Assembly (NCBI GenBank): GCA_029261295.1
Contig: JAJDBP010000029.1
Location: forward strand, 1 to 64,000
DNA from: Nitrospirales bacterium
Lineage (GTDB): Bacteria > Nitrospirota > Nitrospiria > Nitrospirales > UBA8639
Reading direction: 5' to 3'
Length of the DNA: 64,000 bases
Position numbers and translations under genes: made by a program. The notes beneath the pieces are model-generated. The model was not told the origin of the DNA and searched no databases. It worked only from the letters and a program-made list of their open reading frames with translations. Shown here one piece after another: positions 1 through 6,750 of the stretch. How positions within the stretch are numbered: the first letter of the stretch is position 1; each line of letters begins with the position of its first letter.

Positions 1-79
1 TGGATTCGCCACGCTGCCAGCGATCCCATATGTCCGCTCGTTGTTCAGCACTAAAGTAGATGCGGGTTCGGTGTTTCAT
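1..79 (-). CDS. IS30-family transposase, N-terminal part (runs off the window)
   Basis: Reading the minus strand from an ATG at 77-79 gives a 26-residue N-terminus that begins MKHRTRIYFSAEQ and continues with IWDRWQRGES. That is the characteristic opening of IS30-family transposases, which carry a helix-turn-helix N-terminus and a DDE catalytic core. Only the first residues lie in the window, so I cannot tell whether the gene is intact. A purine-rich GGAGTG motif 5-10 bases upstream of the ATG could be its ribosome-binding site. The gene points away from the host genes and fits the mobile-island edge suggested by the tRNA fragment at 679-737. Confidence 0.75.
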   Translation of the reverse strand, partial: MKHRTRIYFSAEQRADIWDRWQRGES

Positions 80-140
80 CGTCACACTCCATTTCTACTA
101 GGTAGAATAAAGTGTTGCGTTGATCAATTGAACTCACAGC
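1..140 (-). mobile_element. End of an IS30-type insertion sequence
   Basis: The segment between the transposase ATG and about position 140 contains GTTGCGTTGATCAATTGAAC (114-133), a sequence of the kind found at the promoter and terminal repeat of IS30 elements just outside the transposase start. The other end and any target duplication lie outside the window, so the exact boundary is a guess. Family membership comes from the transposase N-terminus. The terminal-repeat call is from memory of the family and is less certain. Confidence 0.5.
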
Positions 141-236
141 CGAAAGCCGACCCCCCTTCGAACGTTGGAAAAAAATGCAATCGAGTCATTGGCAAGACAA
201 TTAATATACTGACCTGTTGAGAGATAATCCATTCAA

Positions 237-268
237 GGGGCCGCTACGCTTGGGCTCCGCACGGCCCC
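237..268. repeat. 7-bp inverted repeat, possible hairpin
   Basis: GGGGCCG (237-243) and CGGCCCC (262-268) form a perfect 7-bp inverted repeat around an 18-base spacer. No T-run follows closely on either strand, so an intrinsic terminator is not clear. It lies in the non-coding stretch 141-678, which otherwise holds only homopolymer runs, a G/C-rich 6-bp inverted repeat at 424-448 and the short direct repeats at 531-548. I see no gene between the transposase and the tRNA fragment. Confidence 0.4.
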
Positions 269-530
269 CTCTCACGTATTAAAAAAATAAAAAATATCTG
301 GGGGGCTTCCAATCTGTGGTGATTGCCCCGCGTTCTTATAAGGGTACCTTTTAATAGGTAAATATACCTAATTTTATATTTTTGAAAAAAAATTTACATT
401 ACCCTTCTAACGCTGGTGTGAGAGGTGGGTTTTTTAAAGCCCCCCACCCCCCTTAGTTCTGGGTGAAAGGATTTAATCTATGGTGAGAACTTTTTCTTGG
501 CTGGGAAGAAGACATGGGGGGATTACTGAC

Positions 531-548
531 TGTAACCGTAACTGTAAC
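531..548 (+). repeat. Three adjacent 6-bp direct repeats (TGTAAC/CGTAAC/TGTAAC)
   Basis: Three head-to-tail hexamers, TGTAAC, CGTAAC and TGTAAC, lie about 130 bp before the tRNA-Ser fragment. Short direct repeats close to a tRNA attachment site are typical arm-binding sites for tyrosine-recombinase integrases, but no integrase gene lies in the window, so this reading is inference. The half-site TGTAAC also opens the palindrome in front of the S24 repressor at 11876-11892, which may be coincidence. Confidence 0.4.
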
Positions 549-678
549 CTTTTTCTCTCAGACCCCTCACATCCTATGCAACCATATGCAAAGTTCCAAC
601 CTGGATAACAATCAATGAAATCAGTAGAATCCTAAGCCTTATCAGGGTTTTCATCATCCTCACTTTTGGTATCTTGGA

Positions 679-737
679 GGTCTTGAAAACCGGCGTGGTG
701 CAAGCCACCGTGGGTTCGAATCCCACCCCCTCCGCCA
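679..737 (+). pseudogene. 3' fragment of tRNA-Ser(UGA): probable attachment-site scar
   Basis: The segment contains a tRNA-Ser anticodon loop (CTTGAAA, anticodon TGA) with the 3' anticodon strand ACCGG, a long variable arm (GTGG...CCAC), a T arm (GTGGG-TTCGAAT-CCCAC), the 3' acceptor strand CCCCTCC, a discriminator G and an encoded CCA. The 5' half is missing. The bases before GGTCTTGAAA do not make the acceptor, D arm or full 5' anticodon strand; GAGGT stands where CCGGT would be needed. A 3' tRNA fragment starting at the anticodon arm is the classic product of integration into a tRNA gene. Because the fragment points right, the intact tRNA and the element between the two copies should lie to the left, beyond position 1. 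Confidence 0.75.
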
Positions 738-794
738 CTTAAAACCATTTGCCATCTGTAATGCCCCTATTTTATACATCCTCATTTTAGAGAA

Positions 795-2375
795 TTAGAT
801 GGTCTCCATAACTTTGGGGTCCTGATGGCTTGTGAGCTCCACCGTTAGTTTCGATGGTTGAGAACCACCACCACCACCAAGATCAGGATTGGATAAGAGC
901 ATACCCCTCAGATCTTCACACACCTCTCGATAGTTTTTTCTCACCCACCCTCGAAGAATAAACATCCCGAGAACAATTAAGGATGCTCCTCCTAAATAGA
1001 GAGGCTGCTCAACCACCGCCAGGTTGATAAGATTCTCAAACATTTTCGGGAGGAAATATTTCAGCACGTCTGCAATATGAATAAGAATGCCCATCCCCCA
1101 TCCTGCCGGCGCTGTGCCTGAAGGGGATCCCTTCGGCAGAGAGATCCATAACCAAAGGGCTATTCCAACCAGTGCCAGAAACAGATCTAAAAAGGCTCCA
1201 TACAAGTAACTACGCAATGAAGTCCAGGTCTGCAATTGTTTTCCCAATTCTTCCCATTTCTGGTTCTGAATGGTAATGGTCTTCGCCGGTTTATTTTCAG
1301 ACACGACGGAAAAGGTCGATGGAAGATGACCTGGCGCGTAATTGCCGGTACGCCTTCCCATTCGGTCAAAGACGCTGCCATGAATCTTGATCGGAGTAGA
1401 AGAGGAAGGATTCTTCTGATTCCATAAATCGGCAATAAGTCGGGGATAATATCGATAAAACACACCCAGCCCATTTCGTTCATTATAAAGTCGCCCATGG
1501 GCATTGGCCTGAACTTGAACTTCCTCCAACCCTCCTTTTTTTATTTCCAATCCGGCAGGAACGGCCTTTGACAGCATCCATTCAAGCGCAATGTATGACA
1601 GACCCGCCCGACCATACCCCCCACCCACATTAGAATGCGCACCCGCAAACCAGACTTGGTCAACCTTTGTTTTCCCATCTCTAGGCTCTTCCCAAACTTT
1701 TGGCTCAAAGGAAAGTCGTTCCTCATCAATGGCCAACGCTTGGCAGGCATGCTGCACGTTAGGGGTCAGTTCATAATTGTAAAATCGATGCGCAAACAAT
1801 GTCTTATCACAAATCCAATCCAGCATAAAAAACAATACGTTCAACACCGGACTGACAATCCCTGCAATCTTCCAATGTTGTGGAAACCCAAGGGCGGAGA
1901 CCGTATCCCATACCCCAATAAAGGTGAGAGGTATGGCCCCGTGGTTCGGAAAGAGTATACCAGCCTGTTGATGTTTATAATGGTGATAGGCCTGCTGTAC
2001 TTTCTTATCTAATGTGGCTTTATCATCCTTTCGGCCATCAACAAGACCTGCTGCCGCAATTAATCCTGAGAGCGCCCGAACTTCGGCTGCACCTCGGCTA
2101 AAACCAAATAAAAAAACTTGGTCATCGGGATCATAGTTTCTGGCAAGGTACTCATACAGTTCCAACACATTGCGTTTAAACCCAAAACCAAACGCCCCCG
2201 TGAAGGCTCGTAAATATTTATTCGTCGCCGTCCCCACCCCATTATCGTAATAGGTGAATTGCGGCACAGCTGGCTCATTTCGTTCAATCAAGTGATAGGT
2301 CCGGTACACATTGGAATCTGGAGTTGTCCCCCCAAGGTTTCCGGTTCCATCTGCACAGAGAATGAGATTTTTCAT
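795..2375 (-). CDS. DUF2235 alpha/beta-hydrolase with C-terminal membrane segments
   Basis: The 526-residue protein opens with NLILCADGTGN and carries a nucleophile elbow GFSRGA near residue 95. Both are hallmarks of the DUF2235 family, which includes type VI secretion phospholipase effectors of the Tle1 type. A GGGYGRAG segment and a WFAGAHSNVGG motif, also typical of the family, lie near the middle. Two hydrophobic segments follow in the last 140 residues, around 395-415 and 465-485, so the protein is probably membrane-anchored. I chose the ATG at 2375 because GGAGGA sits 6 bases upstream; the TTG two codons earlier would overlap that site. No VgrG, Hcp or immunity partner is nearby, so an effector role is not supported. 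A lipid hydrolase or an uncharacterised enzyme is as likely. Confidence 0.8.
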   Translation of the reverse strand: MKNLILCADGTGNLGGTTPDSNVYRTYHLIERNEPAVPQFTYYDNGVGTATNKYLRAFTGAFGFGFKRNVLELYEYLARNYDPDDQVFLFGFSRGAAEVRALSGLIAAAGLVDGRKDDKATLDKKVQQAYHHYKHQQAGILFPNHGAIPLTFIGVWDTVSALGFPQHWKIAGIVSPVLNVLFFMLDWICDKTLFAHRFYNYELTPNVQHACQALAIDEERLSFEPKVWEEPRDGKTKVDQVWFAGAHSNVGGGYGRAGLSYIALEWMLSKAVPAGLEIKKGGLEEVQVQANAHGRLYNERNGLGVFYRYYPRLIADLWNQKNPSSSTPIKIHGSVFDRMGRRTGNYAPGHLPSTFSVVSENKPAKTITIQNQKWEELGKQLQTWTSLRSYLYGAFLDLFLALVGIALWLWISLPKGSPSGTAPAGWGMGILIHIADVLKYFLPKMFENLINLAVVEQPLYLGGASLIVLGMFILRGWVRKNYREVCEDLRGMLLSNPDLGGGGGSQPSKLTVELTSHQDPKVMETI

Positions 2376-2937
2376 TTTCAATCCTCCTTCAGGGTGAACG
2401 ACGTACTAGCTGTGTGCTCTATCAAATAGGCCTCTACTGTAGCGACCATGTAAAGAACATGAAATAAATTCCCCAGCAGCAAAGAATTCTAAACGGTGCA
2501 TTCTGTCCCACACCATTTGATCTATTTGGCCATAAAGCGTGAATAACTTCAAGCCTTTTGTTCCGTTAAATAGACCAGGCTCCGACTGACCAAAGAGTCA
2601 TACCTGAACACAGAAAGGCTGGACGAGTGAAGTCATAGAGAAAAACTCTGGAGCACTGCTTGTAGGCAAAGAAGGGGAAAGTCGATCCCAAGTCGGCGCG
2701 ATAGAATCGCTGGCAATTCTTCCAGGAGAGGTAAGAACTACTCAATAACTGCAGCCCATCATTACTTCGATGGACCAACGATCGCTGTGAAGGTTTTTTA
2801 AAAAAGCTGGCGACTTGCCTCCAACTGAAAATATGACTCGTGCACCTGATTCTCGAATGAGGGTAGGAAAAGACGGAAAGAAAAGCAGTGGGTTTCTATG
2901 GAAGAATCTTGTTTAGATATTGGCTGGTTATGGGGTA
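2376..2937. other. Non-coding gap with no assignable gene
   Basis: This stretch of about 560 bp separates the DUF2235 gene from the metalloprotease. A 70-codon open frame on the minus strand (2566-2778) is aromatic- and cysteine-rich and has no ribosome-binding site, and I could not tie it to any family. It could be the remnant of a gene or chance. I see no tRNA, no terminator with a T-run and no array of repeats here. Confidence 0.4.
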
Positions 2938-4992
2938 TTAGTTCGAAGCCGTATATTGTCCATCCGTAAACTGCCAAACCCCACCGCGTAGATACCACAA
3001 CCGCACATACAAGGTCCGACTATCTGTGGGTAACGATGTGACACCGACCGACGTACTCCCAGCCAAATATTTGATATACACATCCGTAGCCCCAACACTG
3101 GAGCCAATAAAGAGCCACCAGGCATCAATGCTGTCCCCATTAGCCGTCCAGTTGAACGTCTCACTAGCCCCGCCCAATGTGCTCCCAAGAGCTGGAACAG
3201 TCATGGCCGGGGGCGCGAGAGTGGCCGCCGTATATTGGCCATCCACAAACAGCCAAACCCCACCGCGTTGATACCACAACCGCACAAATAAGGTCCGTCC
3301 ATCCGTGGGCAATGACCATGCACTGACTGACGTACTACCTGGGACATATTTGCTATACACATCAGAGGCCCCAACACTGGAACCAATGAAGAGCCACCAG
3401 GCATCAATGCTGTCCCCATTGGCCGTCCAATTGAATGTCTCATTGGAATTTCCTAACGTGCTGCCAAGAGCTGGAACCGTCATGGCCGGGGCCGCGAGGG
3501 TGGCAGCTGTATATTGGCCATCCACAAACAGCCAAACCCCACCGCGTTGATACCACAACCGCACAAACAAGGTCCGACCATCCATAGGCAACGACGACAC
3601 ACTGGCGGAGGTACTACCAGGGATATATTTACTATACACATCAGTGGCACCAACACTGGAGCCAATAAAGAGCCACCAGGCATCAATGCTGTCCCCATTG
3701 GCCGTCCAGTTGAACGCCGCACCAGTACTCCCTAACGTGCTGCCGAAAACGGGCGTGACCATAGCCGGTGCTGCTAACGTTGCGGCGTTAAATTGGCCAT
3801 CGGTAAATTGCCACACCCCGGCTCGTTGGTACCATAACCGCACATACAAGGTTCGACCATCCGTGGGTAACGAGTTGACACTCACCGACGTACTGCTGGG
3901 CAAATACTTCTTATAGACATCATCCGCCCCAACGCTAGAACCGATAAAGAGCCACCACGCAGTGACAGGATCATTATTAGCCGTCCATTCAAATGTGACT
4001 GCCGAGTTGGCCAATGTTGAATTATATGTTGGACTTGTGACGGTTGGCCCTAAACTCACATCCCACCCAAGGTCAGCGAACAATTCCCCCGCCAAGCCCA
4101 CGTCGTGAATGGCTTCACCGGCGCTAATAGAATGCTCCATTAATTGATCAGGTTTAATGACCTTATTGAAATGAGAAACGGAAGAACCCGACGATTGCGT
4201 TGCTGGCGCGTACATTTCTACGTGGCCGCTAACTGGTTCATTCCCCGCAGTCAATATGCCGCTGCCGCCAATAATTTCTGCTCCTGTAAAATGCAAATTC
4301 GTTCCAGAAACACTCGCCGTCACACGTTGCCCATCAGTCATCGTTGGGTAGTCGGCAGGAATGGCTCCATGATGTTCCAAGTGCAAGGAATAGACATCAT
4401 CAGCCCCAGAAAATTTCGCACCCGAAGCAAGATTGACTAAAGAAAGAAAACCCAACCCATGACCTATTTCATGAAGCACCACACTCACAAAATCATATTG
4501 CCCACCAGGCGGGTTGCCATCAAGACCGAAATAAAACGTAAAGTCACTGCTAAACGTGGCATTAATATCATTCGTCGAAGGGGCCAAATCCATCCCAGCG
4601 AGTTTATTGGCCAGAGCTTGCACATACCAGGTATTGGCAAGAGGAGTATTAGAAAAATCTCGATGAACTGTTGTTGGCCCTGCCTGCCCGAGAACTCCAA
4701 CACCAAGTGGATCCATTGCCGCGTTCACTCTAATCTCCACCGAGCTACTCAAAATACCGGCCCAAATATTGGCGGCATATTCAAAAGCATTCAGTCGGGC
4801 TTGCCCTAGGGTCGTTGCCGCATTCCCTCCCACTGGGGTAAATGAGGTTGGATCGTTAAACCCTTCGCCAGCACCATCTATATTGACGACGGTAATCGTG
4901 GCAGCAGCAAAACTGCCAAAAGGCAAAATCCATCCCAAGAAGATGAGGGAGATAAACACCACACAGAAATGTATGAATTGAGAAAACTTCAT
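2938..4992 (-). CDS. Secreted zinc metalloprotease-like protein with four tandem C-terminal repeats
   Basis: The 684-residue protein starts with a clear signal peptide (about residues 1-31, cleavage near FAAA). Residues 174-178 form HEIGH, the zinc-binding and catalytic helix of gluzincin/metzincin-type peptidases, extended to HEIGHGLGFLS. In metzincins the eleventh position is the third zinc ligand (His or Asp); here it is Ser184, so the third ligand must come from elsewhere or the enzyme is altered. An LMEHSIS...HDVGLAGELFADLGW segment before the repeats resembles the end of the catalytic domain in related bacterial proteins. The last 372 residues are four copies of a 93-residue module with conserved WWLFIGSSVG, LPTDGRTL and VRLWYQRGG motifs. 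The gene lies 45 bp downstream of a small secreted protein gene and may be co-transcribed with it. The substrate is unknown. Confidence 0.8.
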   Translation of the reverse strand: MKFSQFIHFCVVFISLIFLGWILPFGSFAAATITVVNIDGAGEGFNDPTSFTPVGGNAATTLGQARLNAFEYAANIWAGILSSSVEIRVNAAMDPLGVGVLGQAGPTTVHRDFSNTPLANTWYVQALANKLAGMDLAPSTNDINATFSSDFTFYFGLDGNPPGGQYDFVSVVLHEIGHGLGFLSLVNLASGAKFSGADDVYSLHLEHHGAIPADYPTMTDGQRVTASVSGTNLHFTGAEIIGGSGILTAGNEPVSGHVEMYAPATQSSGSSVSHFNKVIKPDQLMEHSISAGEAIHDVGLAGELFADLGWDVSLGPTVTSPTYNSTLANSAVTFEWTANNDPVTAWWLFIGSSVGADDVYKKYLPSSTSVSVNSLPTDGRTLYVRLWYQRAGVWQFTDGQFNAATLAAPAMVTPVFGSTLGSTGAAFNWTANGDSIDAWWLFIGSSVGATDVYSKYIPGSTSASVSSLPMDGRTLFVRLWYQRGGVWLFVDGQYTAATLAAPAMTVPALGSTLGNSNETFNWTANGDSIDAWWLFIGSSVGASDVYSKYVPGSTSVSAWSLPTDGRTLFVRLWYQRGGVWLFVDGQYTAATLAPPAMTVPALGSTLGGASETFNWTANGDSIDAWWLFIGSSVGATDVYIKYLAGSTSVGVTSLPTDSRTLYVRLWYLRGGVWQFTDGQYTASN
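2941..4056 (-). repeat. Four in-frame 279-bp tandem repeats
   Basis: The 3' half of the metalloprotease gene is built of four head-to-tail 279-bp units. Matching landmarks recur every 279 bp, for example the GGTAACGA/GGCAATGA element near 3027 and 3306, and the block near 3003 matches the one near 3841 three units away. Each unit encodes a domain with about nine conserved aromatic or glycine positions, probably a small beta-sandwich. The high similarity of the middle units indicates recent expansion or gene conversion. Copy number is therefore likely to vary between strains and may be collapsed in short-read assemblies. Confidence 0.85.
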
Positions 4993-5037
4993 ATCACAAT
5001 CAAGAAATTCTTACGACGGCAGAATGGGCAATCCAAG

Positions 5038-5403
5038 TTATGGAACCACAGGAGGTATCGGTTCCTGAACAGAAGTCTCCGGTGTGGCCGATGGCACTTT
5101 GAGAACAGATTGAAATCTTCCCTTTAAATCAATCATCACGCCCCCACTGGCATCCGTGGTTTCCACCAATTCCTGTTCTTCTGAACTCACTGTAGACTGG
5201 GAAGGCGCTAAAACTTTCGACGATCCGGTGATTTCTGACTCCTCAGCCCGAAATCCTGCGGCCGCAGGTGAAACCGTTTCAACGTTCTTTTGGCCATCGA
5301 TAGACATCGCTTCCCCAATGGCCAAAGAGGTGGAGCCGAAAAATAGAAAAATTCCGAATAACCTGCTGATCCCATTAATAATGGGAAATCTGGCATATCC
5401 CAT
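5038..5403 (-). CDS. Small secreted protein of unknown function
   Basis: The product has about 121 residues. A hydrophobic N-terminal segment (LFGIFLFFGSTSLA) looks like a signal peptide. A low-complexity, acidic and serine-rich middle follows, then a short conserved-looking stretch GGVMIDLKGRFQSVLKV and a proline-rich tail. I recognise the DLKGRFQSV motif from other secreted proteins but know no function for it. The ATG at 5403 is preferred because AAGGAG lies 11 bases upstream; an ATG seven codons earlier at 5424 lacks such a site. The gene ends 45 bp before the metalloprotease gene in the same direction, so the two probably form a transcription unit. A role as partner or chaperone of the protease is possible but unproven. 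Confidence 0.6.
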   Translation of the reverse strand: MGYARFPIINGISRLFGIFLFFGSTSLAIGEAMSIDGQKNVETVSPAAAGFRAEESEITGSSKVLAPSQSTVSSEEQELVETTDASGGVMIDLKGRFQSVLKVPSATPETSVQEPIPPVVP

Positions 5404-5876
5404 GGCCTTCGAGACTCCTTTCATAACGGTCAGAAACTTCTATATTCCCCACTGTATTTTCGGTTACAAAAAAGCCCTTCTTGACAGCTATTTGATCTTT
5501 ACAAGACCTATCGGGAGCAAAGGCCAGAAACCGAGCAGGTAAAAACAGAAACAAAAAAATCATGTACCTCCTTGGCCATATCAATGGGTCAAAGGTCACT
5601 GAGGTGGGCTCTCCTGAATGCAAGATAATTTCTTAACAAATTGAAGGCTGACGATTACCTTCAGATCATAAAACTTTTTTTTTTGGTTCCTTGCCACCCA
5701 AAAGTCCAAACACCTACAATATCGAACCTATCTGGAAATCTTATTGGAATTCCCCCTGTAGATTTCCACCTTACTCAAACCCTACGTTTCAGGTGGACAC
5801 TCAACGGCCATAACCTATCCTGCCCTTCGTGCGTGGGAGCGACCGGAATAAACCATGAGAGAAAGATGAGGTAGAC
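5404..5876. other. Divergent intergenic region
   Basis: About 470 bp lie between the divergently read small secreted protein and the methyltransferase, so promoters for both should lie here. I see a 6-bp inverted repeat TGAAGG/CCTTCA at about 5643-5664 followed by a run of T residues near 5678-5686, too far apart for a convincing terminator. No open frame in the gap has a ribosome-binding site or a recognisable product. Confidence 0.35.
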
Positions 5877-6737
5877 GTGAGCGCAACGAATAATGATATT
5901 GAGCCGACCCCAACAATGGCCGATTTAGCCGACACTCATGACTTGTATCAAAAGAGTGTACAAAGTCCCGATAATGACATGGAGTTTCTGTCTGATTATT
6001 TCAAAGGCTACACAGGCAAAGTTCTTCGCCAGTTTCGGGAAGATTTTTGTGGGACAGCTTATCTTTCTGCTTATTTTGTGGCCCAGCATGCTAAAAATCA
6101 GGCCATCGGCGTGGACTTAGATTGGCCCACCCTCAATTGGGGTATCAAACACAATGTCTCATCTCTTACCCCCGAGCAACAACAACGTCTTTCATTGGTG
6201 AATGCGAATGTTCTGGATGTTCAACAACCACGAATGCAGATGATTGCCGCGTTAAACTTTTCGTATATGGTGTTTCATGACCGTCCCACCTTGCTCCAAT
6301 ATTTGACGAACGCAAGGGAATCGATTCAACCAGGTGGGGTCATCGTGATGGATGTGTGGGGGGGAAGCGAGAGCCAGGTTCTCCAAGAAGAAGCTCGGGA
6401 AATTGAGAATTCAGATGACGCACAGATTGGCGATTTCATCTTCACCTGGGATCAAGATACGTTTGATCCATTCACCCATTTCTACACCACACGGATTCAT
6501 TTTTCTTTTACCGACGACAGTGAAATCCGCGATGCGTTTGTCTACAACTGGCGACTCTGGACCATCCCCGAAGTCACCGAACTGATGACTGAAGCAGGCT
6601 TTCAAGATATTCACGTGTTGTGGGAAGGCACCGACCCTGACACCAAGGAAGGCACAGCAACGTATGAACGCGTCGATAAAGGCGATGCGGATTTAGCGTG
6701 GATTGCCTATATTGTCGGACAAAACCCTTCAGGCTAA
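5877..6737 (+). CDS. Class I SAM-dependent methyltransferase
   Basis: The 286-residue protein fits a Rossmann-fold methyltransferase. A VLRQFREDFCGTAYLSAYF region (about residues 49-67) occupies the place of motif I, with FCGT replacing the usual GxGxG. An acidic strand end AIGVDLDW follows near residue 80, and later come the motifs ALNFSYMVFHDR and GGVIVMDVWGG. The substrate is not evident. The start is a GTG at 5877 with GAGGT closely upstream. The gene converges with the MBL-fold gene, whose 3' end is only 13 bp away. The sequence looks complete and free of frameshifts. A natural-product or small-molecule methyltransferase is as plausible as a protein or tRNA enzyme. Confidence 0.8.
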   Translation: MSATNNDIEPTPTMADLADTHDLYQKSVQSPDNDMEFLSDYFKGYTGKVLRQFREDFCGTAYLSAYFVAQHAKNQAIGVDLDWPTLNWGIKHNVSSLTPEQQQRLSLVNANVLDVQQPRMQMIAALNFSYMVFHDRPTLLQYLTNARESIQPGGVIVMDVWGGSESQVLQEEAREIENSDDAQIGDFIFTWDQDTFDPFTHFYTTRIHFSFTDDSEIRDAFVYNWRLWTIPEVTELMTEAGFQDIHVLWEGTDPDTKEGTATYERVDKGDADLAWIAYIVGQNPSG

Positions 6738-6750
6738 TCGTCCTAGCCCT

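Noticed and set aside
2566-2778. 70-codon minus-strand frame rich in aromatic residues and cysteine
   Set aside because: No ribosome-binding site, no recognised family, and no neighbour sharing a transcription unit. It may be a remnant, but I cannot support a gene.
2941-4056. Regularly spaced 279-bp repeats as a CRISPR-like or non-coding array
   Set aside because: The repeats are in frame, encode a conserved 93-residue domain and lie inside one open reading frame, so they are protein repeats.
5643-5690. TGAAGG/CCTTCA hairpin plus T-run as a terminator
   Set aside because: The T-run begins about 14 bases after the stem and the stem has only six pairs with a ten-base loop. No gene ends just upstream.
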